In this document: in pieces, positions 43,877 to 54,742 of the stretch
How positions within the stretch are numbered: the stretch's first letter is position 1
How the letters are laid out: every line of letters starts with the position of its first letter
Origin: Asterias rubens
Taxonomy: Eukaryota; Echinodermata; Asteroidea; Forcipulatida; Asteriidae
Length of the DNA stretch: 64,000 nucleotides
Assembly: GCF_902459465.1 (NCBI RefSeq)
Contig: NC_047066.1
Coordinates: 12,155,047 to 12,219,046 of the forward strand
Reading direction: 5' to 3'
The notes under the pieces: generated by a model
Seen by the model: the letters and a program-made list of their open reading frames with translations, nothing else
Database searches by the model: none
Told to the model about the DNA's origin: nothing
Program-made: the position numbers and the translations under genes

Positions 43877-44560
43877 CACAAAGCGCTGTTTGTATTAAAA
43901 CCTCAATTAGCAGCAAACAAATCACAGTCTACTCACTGCCCACAAAGATTAGAAGTCAAAGGTCTTACTAACCCAACAGCACTCACTGTAAACAATAATG
44001 ATCACCTGTATGTGATTGATAATCTAGATGTCAAGGTCTTTAACAGGAAATATATGCCCCATCATCAGTTCAAACTGAGAAACTCTTTCGCATCATGCCT
44101 TGCAGTGGATGAAAACAATCTCATAGCAGTGGGTCATTCAGAAGGGCGGAAGATCTCACTCTACAACCCTGATGGATCACTCAGCAGAACATTCTCTACT
44201 CCAATAGATGTAGACTATTTGACTTTATACAAGGAGCGCATTATCTACAGCAGTAAATATGATAATCATTTACACTCGGTTGATTATCAGGGTGGAAAGG
44301 TGTTCCGAGTAGATATTGATCAGTCTGAATATTCCTATGGTGTGTGCTGTGATAGAAACGGTAGCATATTTGTTGTTCAAAGGCCTAGGAGCTGGTTTTG
44401 GTACGGTAGAATATGTCAGTACAGTCCTGACGGCAAGTACATTGGATGTGTCATTGATGGGGAGTGTGGTTATGCCCGGGACATCACGTTCACGCAATCT
44501 GGATTTCTTGTAGTGGCAGCAGAAACATCAGTAAACATCTTCCAAGTTGATTCTGAGTAA
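43877..44560 (+). pseudogene. TRIM-A C-terminal NHL-type propeller, cut off by the upstream TGA
   Basis: The same frame continues without further stops to TAA at 44558-44560. Repeats of the NHL type are visible: ALTVNNNDHLYVIDN, CLAVDENNLIAVGHS, DRNGSIFVVQRP, ISLYNPDGSL. The last repeat ends TSVNIFQVDSE. It is nearly as well preserved as in TRIM-B, so the stop is recent, is read through, or is a sequence error. If this part is expressed separately, no promoter for it is obvious. Confidence 0.8.
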
Positions 44561-44574
44561 GGACAGTACCTCAC

Positions 44575-44976
44575 TTAAAGGAGCACGTTGCCTTGGATCG
44601 GTCGAGTTGGTCTTTGAAAAGCGTTTGTAAGAAAATTGTAACCGTTTGCTACAACATGCATATGGTTAGAAAGATGATTTAAAAGTAGAACACAATGATC
44701 CACACAAATTTGCCTAGAAATTGAGTGGTTTTCCTTTTACTTTGCGTACTAACACGGTCGGCCATTTATGGGAGTCAAAAATTTGACTCCCATAAATGGC
44801 CGACCGTGTTAGTCGACGAGGTTTAAAGGAAAACCGTGCAATTTCGAGGCATGTTTGTGTGGATCATTGTATTCTACTTTTACAACATCTTTCTAATCAT
44901 ATGCATTTTATAACAAACGGTTACAAACGCTTTTCAAAGACCAACTCGACCGATCCAAGGCAACGTGTTCCTTTAA
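44575..44976. mobile_element. Palindromic element family B, copy 3, just after the TRIM-A stop
   Basis: TTAAAGGAGCACGTTGCC to GGCAACGTGTTCCTTTAA, starting 15 bases after the stop codon. The central palindrome (44749-44818) is perfect or nearly so. In TRIM-B the corresponding TTAA holds a family A element instead. Confidence 0.9.
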
Positions 44977-45574
44977 TATGCTAAAGTGAACAATACAAAC
45001 AAAACAATGAACATACCATACAATGCACATGACACTAGTTCATTTCATTGCAACGTTGGTGACCATGTGCTGGATCCTCCTTTTAAGGAGACTTTGTCAC
45101 ATTTTCATCAATTTATACCATAGTGAATGGGTCAAGTTATGTTGACATCATTTTGAGACAATATTTGTTGTGCTGGGCTGCAATTTGATACAGATACACT
45201 GTTTTCAAAACAGAACAAAGGAGAAGTATGTAAATGTTCATCAAACAAGACAAAACAAAGTCACAAATAAAGGGAAAGTATACCTTCGGTTTTTTAACCG
45301 TATTGATTGTTTTAGATAAAAATAAAACCAAACTGTGAAAATTGATTTTCAAAAGGTGGTACCGTTTTTAATTTATTGCAAACAATCTGCCAGTAAGGTT
45401 TCACAGATTTAAATGTTTGGGGAAAAATTATAAGATTTTTCCATATCCAAATTACTTCAAAGTATGAAAAGAGTCTCAAAATTTGTTTTACCTCGAAAAG
45501 ATGTTATTCTAACCCTGTAAACTAGCATTGCCATTAATGTTAAGAGTGATAACCAAATGTATCCTTCTTTAATA
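44977..45574. other. TRIM-A 3' flank
   Basis: Collinear with 57040-57310 and 57804-57950 downstream of TRIM-B (shared ATGTTGACATCATTTTGAGAC, GGGCTGCAATTT, ACAATCTGCCAG). The site TTTAAA at 45408-45413 is empty here but occupied in TRIM-B. Confidence 0.7.
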
Positions 45575-47745
45575 TCGTACAGTAAAGGAAAAAAAGGGAG
45601 TGTATTATTTGCATCAACTTACAGTGAATGAAAAAGGGAGTGTATATTTGCATCAACTTAATACAGTAAAGGAAAAAGGGAGTGTTTGCATCAACTTACA
45701 GTAAAGGAAAAGGGGGTATATTTGCATCAATTTACAGTAAAGGAAAAGGGAGTATATATTTCCATCAACTTACAGTAAAGGAAAAAGGGAGTGTATATTT
45801 GCATCAACTTACAGTGAATGAAAAAGGGAGTGTATTATTTGCATCATCTTACAGTGAATGAAAAAGGGAGTGTATATTTGCATCAACTTAATACAGTAAA
45901 GGAAAAAGGGAGTGTTTGCATCAACTTACAGTAAAGGAAAAGGGGGTATATTTGCATCAACTTACAGTAAAGGAAAAGGGAGTATATATTTCCATCAACT
46001 TACAGTGAAGGAAAAAGGGAGTGTATATTTGCGTCAACTTACAGTGAATGAAAAAGGGAGTGTATATTTGCATCAACTTACAGTGAATGAAAAAGGGAGT
46101 GTATATTTGCGTCAACTTAATACAGTAAAGGAAAAAGGGAGTGTTTGCATCAACTTACAGTAAAGGAAAAGGGGGTATATTTGCATCAACTTACAGTAAA
46201 GGAAAAGGGAGTATATATTTCCATCAACTTACAGTAAAGGAAAAAGGGAGTGTATATTTGCATCAACTTACAGTGAATGAATAAGGGAGTGTATATTTGC
46301 ATCAACTTACAGTGAATGAAAAAGGGAGTGTATATTTGCATCAACATACAGTAAATGCAAAAGGGAGTGTATATTTGCATCAACTTACAGTAAAGGAAAA
46401 AGGGAGTGTATATTTGCATCAATTTACAGTAAATGAAAAAGGGAGGTATATTATTTGCATCAACTTACAGTAAATGAAAAAGGGAGTGTATATTTGCATC
46501 AACTTACAGTAAATAAAAAAAAGGGAGTGTATATTTGCATCAACTTACAGTAACTGAAAAAGGGAGTGTATATTTGCATCAACTTACAGTGAATGAAAAA
46601 GGGAGTGTATTGCATCAACTTACAGTGAATGAAAAAGGGAGTGTATATTTGCATCAACTTACAGTAAATGAAAAAGGGAGTGTATATTTGCATCAACTTA
46701 CAGTAAAGGAAAAAGGGAGTGTATATTTGCATCAACTTACAGTAAATGAAAAAGGGAGGTATATTTGCATCAACTTACAGTGAATGAAAAAGGGAGTGTA
46801 TATTTGCATCAACTTATAGTAAAGGAAAAGGGGGTATATTTGCATCAACTTACAGTAAAGGAAAAAGGGAGTGTATATTATTTGCATCAACTTACAGTAA
46901 ATGAAAAAGGGAGTGTTTGCATCAACTTACAGCAAAGGAAAAGGGGGTATATTTGCATCAACTTACAGTAAAGGAAAAGGGAGTGTATATTATTTGCATC
47001 AACTTACAGTAAATGAAAAAGGGAGTGTTTGCATCAACTTACAGTAAAAGAAAAGGGGTTATATTTGCATCAACTTACAGTAAATGAAAAAGGGAGTGTA
47101 TATTTGCATCAACTTACAGTAAATAAAAAAGGGAGTGTATATTTGCATCAACTAACAGTGAATGAAAAAGGGAGTGTATTGCATCAACTTACAGTGAATG
47201 AAAAAGGGAGTGCATATTTGCATCAACTTACAGTAAATGAAAAAGGGAGTGTATATTTGCATCAACTTACAGTAAATGAAAAAGGGAGTGTATATTTGCA
47301 TCAACTTACAGTGAATGAAAAAGGGAGTGTATATTTGCATCAACTTACAGTAAAGGAAAAAGGGAGTGTATATTATTTGCATCAACTTACAGTAAATGAA
47401 AAAGGGAGTGTTTGCATCAACTTACAGTAAAGGAAAAGGGAGGTATATTTGCATCAACTTACAGTGAATGAAAAAGGGAGTGTATATTTGCATCAACTTA
47501 CAGTAAAAGAAAAGGGGGTACATTTGCATCAACTTACAGTCAATGAAAAAGGGGGTATTTTTGTATCAACTTACAGTAAAGGGAAAAGGTGGGTATATTT
47601 GCATCAACTTACAGTAAAGGAAAAGGGAGTGTTTGCATCAACTTACAGTAAAGGAAAAGGGGGGTATATTTGCATCAACTTACAGTAAAGGAAAAAGGAG
47701 TGTTTGCATCAACTTACAGTGTAGGAAAAAGGGGATAATTTTGCA
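45575..47745. repeat. 2.2-kb minisatellite, unit about 38 bases
   Basis: More than 50 units built on TATATTTGCATCAACTTACA plus GTAAAGGAAAAAGGGAGTG (variants GTGAATGAAAAAGGGAGTG, GTAAATG..., AAGGGGGTA). Unit length varies by small indels (TATTATTTGC, TTTGC, TTAATACAG). A higher-order period of about 230 bases is visible between 45600 and 46300 (TGTATTATTTGC at 45601 and 45831; CAACTTAATACAG at 45651, 45881 and about 46110). The repetitive open frames on both strands (HQLTVNEKGSVYL) come from the repeat. TRIM-B has one unit at the same place. Confidence 0.95.
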
Positions 47746-48042
47746 TTAACTGAACAATCTGTTATGTACATTATGTGTATGTTGTGAAAGGTATCATTGG
47801 AAGTGAACTTTTTGGACAAGTTTTATATTTTATTTGTCAAAAAATCTGGACCATTATTTGCTGTGTTTTTAAAGAAGCTCTATGAAATTTGGACCTGGCT
47901 GCACACTTCACCATAGCAAAGCTTGATTATAAAGAAGTTTATCCATAAAACATGTTTTGTTTTACTGAATATTATAATTGGTCAATTTTGACAAAGCAGT
48001 TGTAGCCTATCATTCTGATTTTACAGTGTTTAAGTTTTTGTT
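47746..48042. other. Flank after the minisatellite, shared with TRIM-B
   Basis: 47750-47870 (AATCTGTTATGTACATTATGTG onward) matches 58318-58440. No gene. Confidence 0.6.
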
Positions 48043-48940
48043 AAGGGAATACAAGGGTAGCGACGAGTTCTTATACGGCCGTATTTAAGCCGGCAGGGTC
48101 GAATTGCCGTGTGATAAAGGCCTGAGCCGAAGGCGAGTGCCTTTAGCGCACGGCAACGATCCTGCAAGGTTTTAAACGGACGTTATAAATACCCTGGACA
48201 GTTTCGCTATTCCTATTGATGGAGAGCGCGTCACGTGGGTGTGTTTAAACTGTTGATAAAGACACAGCTGAAGCTGTTTAAGACCGGCTGGCCTCGCGTG
48301 TTGGGCGCGCAAGCGAATGTACGCCAATTTAAATTTAAGTAACAGCGCTTAATATGTATGTACGCGCGCATATACACCGACCGACGCGCACAAGACATTT
48401 TTACAAATGTTTTTGAAAATTTGCAAACTTCGAAAAAAATCGCAAAAGAAACGGTGCCACATTGTTCATAATTGTGAGATTATTTCACTTTTTAACATAA
48501 GGGCATTAATGAACGGGAATAAAAGCTCGTTCTTAAACGGCCGTTTAAGAAATCGTCGCCTACTGGTTTATTTCCCGTATTTAAAAACGAAGTCACAATC
48601 TTTATTCCCGTTCATAAAAGCCCATTTTTGTTAAGAAACGTCAAACATACAATTACAGACACTTTGTAAGTTGAAAATTCGAGGTTTGAAATATTGTTTT
48701 CAAAAACTTTGTGAAGAGTCTGTTGCGCGTGGGTTGTGTGTACGCACGCGCGCTTAGAAATAGATTACGCGCGCGCGTTTAGAAATAGATTGCGCGCGCT
48801 TAGAAATAGATTACGCGCTGTTACTTATAGCTATGAATTGAGTTCCGCGTGATAATCTTGCGCGCCTCTCACGCGGAAGCCAGCCGGTTAAAAACACTGG
48901 TCATTATCAACCGTTTAAAAAAAACACGTGACATGTCTGT
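48043..48940. mobile_element. Family E element
   Basis: Starts GGGTAGCGACGAGTTCTTA, then CACGGCAACGATCC. An inner copy of the end (GTTCTTAAACGGCCGTTTAAG) sits at 48528-48550. CAGTTTCGCTATTCCTA near 48195 and the inverse of the CAGCCGGTT ... GATAATGACC stretch at 48880-48920 show a partly palindromic layout. It contains three CGCGCTTAGAAATAGATTACG tandem units (48757-48822). Related pieces lie at 14376-14480 and 15080-15230. Confidence 0.55.
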
Positions 48941-49181
48941 AGTCCTTAAAAATGTAAAACATGGACAATGTCTCTTTCATAAAAACTTTCAAATTTGTAT
49001 GTTTTACTATTATTAGTACTATTTGAATACGTTTAGGTTGAACAATGAAAAATTATGACTAAAGGCAGAATCGAGCAAAAAATGGTGAATTGCAGTAAAA
49101 TAAGCAACATGACTGCACACACAGGTCCCATCCACTGTGCAACATACAAAAGGGTCGTGACGGTACATGTATAAGAAACTG

Positions 49182-49640
49182 ACACCGCGTTTACACTAGA
49201 TCCTCCTACAAGGATCCAAGGAGGATCAGATCCCGAAAGCGCGTTCACACTTGGGTATGATCTCACATTGATCTCGCAGCATAGTTAAACGGAAATTCAG
49301 TTCAGCTGGGTCGGGGACCAGTTCACGATAGAGTGCACATGCATCCCTTTATTTCTACCTCCATGATTACACCATGGAGGAAGATTACACAGCGTTGGCC
49401 GGCCGGATGTGAGCAGCTTAAATTGCAGGATCTGATCTCGATCTGCGTTCACACTAGTTATTTGATCACCTTTGCGGGATCCGAGTTCCCTTTGATCTCG
49501 CAATAAAGGGAGTCAAAAAGGAGGATCAGATCCTGATCCTGATCGCGTTCACACTAGCCGGAGATCTCCCTTTGACCGCCCTTTCGAGATCAGATCATCC
49601 TTTGACCCTCCTAGCAGTATCAAGTGTGAACGCGGTGTTA
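49182..49640. mobile_element. Family H MITE-like element
   Basis: Ends ACACCGCGTTTACACTAGATC and (inverse) ACACCGCGTTCACACTTGATA. Inside are repeated GATCTGATCCTCC / GCGTTCACACTAG subterminal words in both orientations. No ORF. The ends resemble those of cut-and-paste MITEs, but the superfamily is unassigned. Confidence 0.65.
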
Positions 49641-50324
49641 TCAGAAGAGGGATCATCAATTTTGACCTTTGAAAGTTTGTAATGCTATATTGTGTTATAC
49701 ATGTAGGCAGGAAAGTCAGGTACAATTCCCACACAGTTTAATGCTTGAGCTGAGTGCATGCACTTTCTATAGCATCGGTATTCATTGATATGTAATAAGT
49801 GACATCCACAGAGTGTAAACCTAAAACTACATTTTATAGAAAATTAATTTGTTAAGCTGAAACTAATGTGATACCCAAGCAATTGTCCATCACATATTTA
49901 AATATTTTGTTATTGTCAAATGCTGACATCAGAATAAAACCATGCGACTATATATTGCAAATTTCTCTTATGAAGTTGAAGTTTGATTTTCTTTGTCACT
50001 CGTGGAAATTGTGTAATTCGTGGTTTCGCTATAGTATTGATAAAACTGTTATTGAACAATCCAGAAACAGAACAGACCTCTCCAAAGCCTAATGGTTGAG
50101 AATAGAAAATGGGCTTCATTCAAAATAACTGATATTGTTTTCAACACTTCTTTTGAAAGTTCAAAGCAACTCGATGATGTGAATATGTGATTAGATGGAG
50201 GAGTAGTCTATAGTCATGGAGACCGGCCAGTGAGAAAGCCCAGGTCCTCTGCTCCCCTTTTTTATTATTTTTTGTTTTTCGATTACAGCAGGAACAGAGA
50301 TCCATTCACCAAGGGGGGGGGGGG
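49641..50324. other. Intergenic, nothing recognised
   Basis: AT-rich. It closes with a run of about 12 G just before the hairpin array. Confidence 0.3.
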
Positions 50325-50517
50325 TAATCCGCTATTACGGATTCGCAATCCGTTATTACGGATTCGCAATCCGTTATTACGGATTAGCAATCCGTTATTA
50401 CGGATTAGCAATCCGTTATTACGGATTTGAAATCCGTTATTACGGATCATCGAATCCGTTCATACGGATTACTCATCCGTTATTACGGATTCGTAATAAT
50501 CCGTTATTACGGATTCG
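50325..50517. repeat. Array of nine AATCCGT-TATT-ACGGATT mini-hairpins
   Basis: Nine units of about 21 bases, each a small hairpin with stem AATCCGT/ACGGATT and loop TATT, joined by 2-5 variable bases (CGC, AGC, TGA, CATCG, CTC). A second, decayed patch is at 51337-51415. Confidence 0.9.
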
Positions 50518-51114
50518 CATTTGGACAGGGAATTGTCCGCCGTCTTTTATTAGGAATCTTAGATCACGACGGAGTTTAGTGTAAGGAAGATGCTTCAGAG
50601 AAGGTCTTCGTTTATATAACTGTCATAAGAACAATGATTAGAAGACAGTTGTAGTTCCAATATTTCTCTGAGTTTAAAGGTGACCCAATGACTTACTTAA
50701 GTCCCAATAGTGAAATAATTAAAAGGACAACTTCGTAGAAAAACTGGTCTGCATCAACTACAAGCCCCCAAGATCAAACTAAACACCACTGCACTTGGTT
50801 GGCAAAATTGAAATTGATTATATCTGAGTAGTTTTAATGAAATACATCAAGTCGAGTCTCCATCGTAAAGCATTTTTTGTCATGATATATCCACATGTAT
50901 CCATACATACCCTTCAAATTTCCGAAAACGCCCGTTAGTTTCCTTCACTTTTGCTTCACAGAAAAGTTATGATTTCAAGTCCAATAAACCATGATGAAAA
51001 CATGATCAGTTGTTTGATTCTTATTTTTGTTGAACATTTAATATTTAACATGTAACGCTGTAGAAATCGGTGCCTAAAAACAGTACACATTAACCTGGAT
51101 TTGGCGATTTGGGC
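50518..51114. other. Intergenic between two hairpin patches
   Basis: No gene or known repeat recognised. Confidence 0.3.
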
Positions 51115-51330
51115 GACAAAAAGTGTTTGTTATGAAGTAAATTTAAGTGGTTGGAAAGATGTTTTTAAAGTATAATGTAATGACTGCACACAATCCCATT
51201 AATTGTGTGATTTTCTTTATACTACGTGAACTAAAACTGTTCGTCATTTTGGTGGAGTCAAATGTTTGACTCCACAAAATGGCGGACGTCAGTCGATGAG
51301 CTCTCGTGCAAATAGCGCCCTCGAGTGATT
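51115..51330. mobile_element. Diverged relative of family B
   Basis: GTTATGAAGTAA...GGTTGGAAAGATG...AAAGTATAATG, then a GTGGAGTCAAATGTTTGACTCCAC palindrome followed by AAAATGGCGGACG. It has the order of family B with a different centre. Confidence 0.5.
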
Positions 51331-51336
51331 CTCGAG

Positions 51337-51415
51337 TGAATCCGTAATTTCGGATCACAAATCCGTAATAATGGATTGCTAACCCGTGTTAACGGATTGC
51401 GAATCCGTTAATAAC
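51337..51415. repeat. Second AATCCGT hairpin patch, decayed
   Basis: GAATCCGTAATTTCGGAT, AATCCGTAATAATGGATT, ACCCGTGTTAACGGATT and GAATCCGTTAATAACGAATT: four degenerate units of the 50325 array. Confidence 0.75.
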
Positions 51416-51934
51416 GAATTTGAGATTTATTTTTTGCTGGCACTAATGGGCCTTCGTACATTTGACTGTCACAATACGAACACTTTGAAGCTACACGTAC
51501 AAAAACGTGACAACAAGTACCGTTGTGGTGGCCTGTGGCTGCCTTCGAACTTGATATGCCTTGAGGAGTTTTGGTCTATTATGTTTCCGAAACCCAAACG
51601 TATGAGAAGAACACCCAACAAAGGTGTGCCCAAGACACTATAGTAGGCCTAGGTATTCACAAATACTAATCCAAAATTGTCGAAACCAAACACAACCAAC
51701 AGGACGCCTAGACACTTATCAATTTGTCCAGATGTGTAGCTAGTAGAAGTGATAATAATCAGGAATTTATACAATAACAAGAAAAACTTATAAGAAACTC
51801 TCATAAGTACAACATTTTAAAACAAACGGAACTAAGTGTAAACAATGCTGAAACTTTGCAACTTGAAGAAAATACAGAATCAACTGGATTGATTTTCTTT
51901 CCTAAGCTGTCAATTTTAAGCTGTAAAAAATCTC
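51416..51934. other. Intergenic, nothing recognised
   Basis: An open frame of 85 codons at 51386-51643 gives a Cys/His-containing translation (TFDCHNTNTLKLHVQKRD) that I do not recognise and do not call. Confidence 0.3.
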
Positions 51935-52322
51935 TTAAAGGCAGTGGACAATATTGGTAATTACTCAAAATAATTATTAGGATAAAACCTTACTTGATAA
52001 ACGAGTAATGGGGAGAGGTTGGTAGTATAAAACATTGTGAGAAACGGCTCCCTCTCAAGTGACGTAGTTTTCGAGAAAGAAGCAATTTTCCACGAATTTG
52101 ATTTCGAGGCCTCAGAATTAGATTTTGAGGTCTCGAAATCTAACATCTGAAAGCACACAACTTCGTGTGACAAGGGATGTTTGGTCTTTCATTATTATCT
52201 CGCAACTTCGATGACCAATTGAGCTCAATTTATCACAGGTTTGTTATTTTATGCATATGTTGAGATACACCAAGTGGGAAGACTGGTCTTTGACAATTAC
52301 CAAAAGAGTCCATTGTCTTTAA
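51935..52322 (+). mobile_element. MITE-like family A copy, full length
   Basis: TTAAAGGCAGTGGACAATAT to AGTCCATTGTCTTTAAAA. All segments are present, including the central hairpin. Confidence 0.9.
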
Positions 52323-52991
52323 AATGCACTAGATTCATTCTCTGGTGATTCATGAAAAGGATTAATAAACAAGAAACATATTGCTTACCAAGTTGGGGCC
52401 ATTGGATTCCAATAAAAAGGGTGGACAACTTCCTGATGTAGATGTATCTAGCTTTAACATGTTGCTTTTGTAATCACATGTGCAGTAAAGATGGCTGCAC
52501 TTTGTTTATGATCTGTAACAAACAATGCAGTATTTGTTGCACACACGATGCAATGGCATGCGTACAGAGTAAACTATGATAAAAGGAGTTGAATAAAAAG
52601 GAGTTGCTGTAACTGCAGCAATTGAAATTTCTCATGAAAAGCTAGCTATGACTGATATGTGTTTCAGTGCTGATTGTGACAAATCCAAAGGAATATTGGT
52701 GCTTTTGCGGTAATCACCTCTTTTAAAAATGGAGATGATACGCACTATACACACTGGTTACGGTTTGTGATTAAACTTATCCCGAATACGGTGTAATCTA
52801 CAATTATTTCTGATAAAACCGTGGATCAACATTTTGTTTTCATAAAAACGACTCAAAAAATTTAATTGGTGGTGAGGGCTTTATTGCTTAAGACTTTCAT
52901 GACGGCGTTATGCCGTGCCTACCTCACCAGAGTTGTACAATAATACCATGTGCAATATGACTGATGTACATGTACATACCGCACTTGACTG
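52323..52991. other. Upstream flank of TRIM-B
   Basis: No gene seen. It ends at the TRIM-B promoter. Confidence 0.35.
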
Positions 52992-53226
52992 TGACATCAT
53001 TGGATCTATAAATAGAAGGGGAATTTTTTTTTCAGGGCGTGATGAGCAATATGCCACGGTGTGTGCATTGTGTGTACCGTGCACAATGCGTCATACAGAC
53101 AGCACAGACCAATCAAGTATAGTAGTGATGAGTGTGTAAGGTTGTGGACACAACACCATAAGTCACAGCTTATTTATTGGGTGAACTAATGAAGAAGGAC
53201 CTCAAACAACCGTATCTATCGTAAGT
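52992..53226 (+). promoter_or_regulatory. TRIM-B promoter and non-coding first exon
   Basis: CRE-like site decayed to TGACATCA (52992-52999), followed by a canonical TATAAATAG (53007-53015). Donor GTAAGT at 53221; matching acceptor TTTGTACCAACAG ends at 54713. Collinear with 41442-41693. Confidence 0.6.
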
Positions 53227-53282
53227 TCATGTTCTTAGTATAAATAATGTCTATATATAGGGACAAAATATGTTTGTATGTT

Positions 53283-53805
53283 CATAAGGATGTCTGTGCC
53301 GTTGCATTGCATGGTTGCATGGAGTCCAAACTGCAACCTAGTGGGCTCATGTAGGAAGTAAACGGTTTCACGTGATTGTTGACAAAAAAAGGTCACTGAC
53401 TGGGCTGCATGAATGAAAAATAGTTTTTCTGATGATGACTAAAGTTGAACGCTCCTTTCACACTTTACCTGATGAATGTCATGTGAAGATTTATTTGCTT
53501 TTTCAAATTTGACTTACTGACAAAATATTGATGTATGTACATTAGGACGTCAGTGCCGTGGCGCTTTATGCAACGGAGGGGTCCAACCTAGGCTCATGTA
53601 CTGTATGGATTAAATGGTTTCACGTGATGAACTAACACAGACAACAGTTGTAGCTTTTCTGTTCAACTTGAGTCTTCATTCAGAACAAACCTCTTTTATA
53701 TTATTTTTTTTTCTAAAGACGACTAAAGTTGAACGCTCCTTTCGCACTACCTGGATTCCATGTGAAGATTTATTTGACCTTTACAAATTTGAATTACTGA
53801 CCCTT
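53283..53805. repeat. Tandem duplication in the TRIM-B 5' intron
   Basis: 53283-53525 and 53545-53805 share AAATGGTTTCACGTGAT/AAACGGTTTCACGTGAT, GACTAAAGTTGAACGCTCC and ATGTGAAGATTTATTTG in order. Each copy carries a CACGTG E-box. Confidence 0.65.
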
Positions 53806-53971
53806 GCAAACTCCCAGGTAAGCACATCAAGGGAAATAGTTACCCTTGCTGATCTGTAGAGTACCATTAAGCAAGATAGCCAGTGGGATTACATCAAAAA
53901 CCATCAAGGTAATAAAGGGAACAAGGGGTGGTGGTTGGGTAATATGTTCCCAGGGATTTCCAGGGGGTTAA

Positions 53972-54075
53972 CGGGAGACTTTCAGGACGCTTGATGGCAG
54001 CATGCTCAGAAATACGTAAACAATGGAAATTTACCTGGTAAGTCTGCTGCCACCTAGCGCCTCAAAGTCTCCCAT
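53972..54075. mobile_element. Palindromic MITE family D, copy 4, shortened
   Basis: ACGGGAGACTTTC to AAAGTCTCCC. The left inner arm is mostly deleted, so it no longer folds as a full hairpin. It lies in the TRIM-B intron and is absent from TRIM-A. Confidence 0.8.
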
Positions 54076-54742
54076 TACCAGGGCTTGGTAGTTTGAAAAA
54101 GGCTCAACAATGTTGAGATATATATATATTTTTTCTTTTCACTTTTTTATCCTGGGTTGTTAATGTACTAAACATTCAAATTTAACAAACTGCTTGGCAA
54201 AGCTGTATTACCTACCAGCACCTGCTAACTGCAGTGACACTGTAAGTGTAACAGTGAAAACTTGGGCCTGCACTTTTCAAATGATATGACATTTGTGATT
54301 GCCTAGTTGTAGCAGTCAAAGATCTTAGCAGTCAAAATTGTCTTGGTGCACTCGGTGTACTTGCAGCATTTGAGTTTACCAATATAATTACACACATACA
54401 CATTCAGCATAACTACTTGGTTCAAAAAAGGCCAGTCAATGAATCAGGGCAAAACTCGAAAATATCATGCAGGGCAGCAATTAAGAAATATAGTACGGAA
54501 AACATTAGGCCCACATGTACCAGAAGAGGGCGCTAAATTTTGGAGCCTCAAGCCAGCAAACTAAGGTATAGTTGGTGAGAACATGAACATTGCATAATTT
54601 ACATAGTAAATTGGTAATAAGTCAATTGAAACCATGAATATATGAAATCTAAACAAAATAAAAAATTAGTAGATAACTGACAAAAGAATAAATGTAACTT
54701 TTTGTACCAACAGGGAAAGATCGTAACCAGCTAAAATCAAAG

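Noticed and set aside
45912-47688. Long repetitive frames (HQLTVNEKGSVYL and, on the other strand, MQIYTPFF)
   Set aside because: Units are close to a multiple of three and lack stops, but unit indels break the frame often. This is a minisatellite, not a repeat protein.
50325-50517. CRISPR array
   Set aside because: Units are 21 bases with 2-5-base linkers, no spacers, and the host is an animal.
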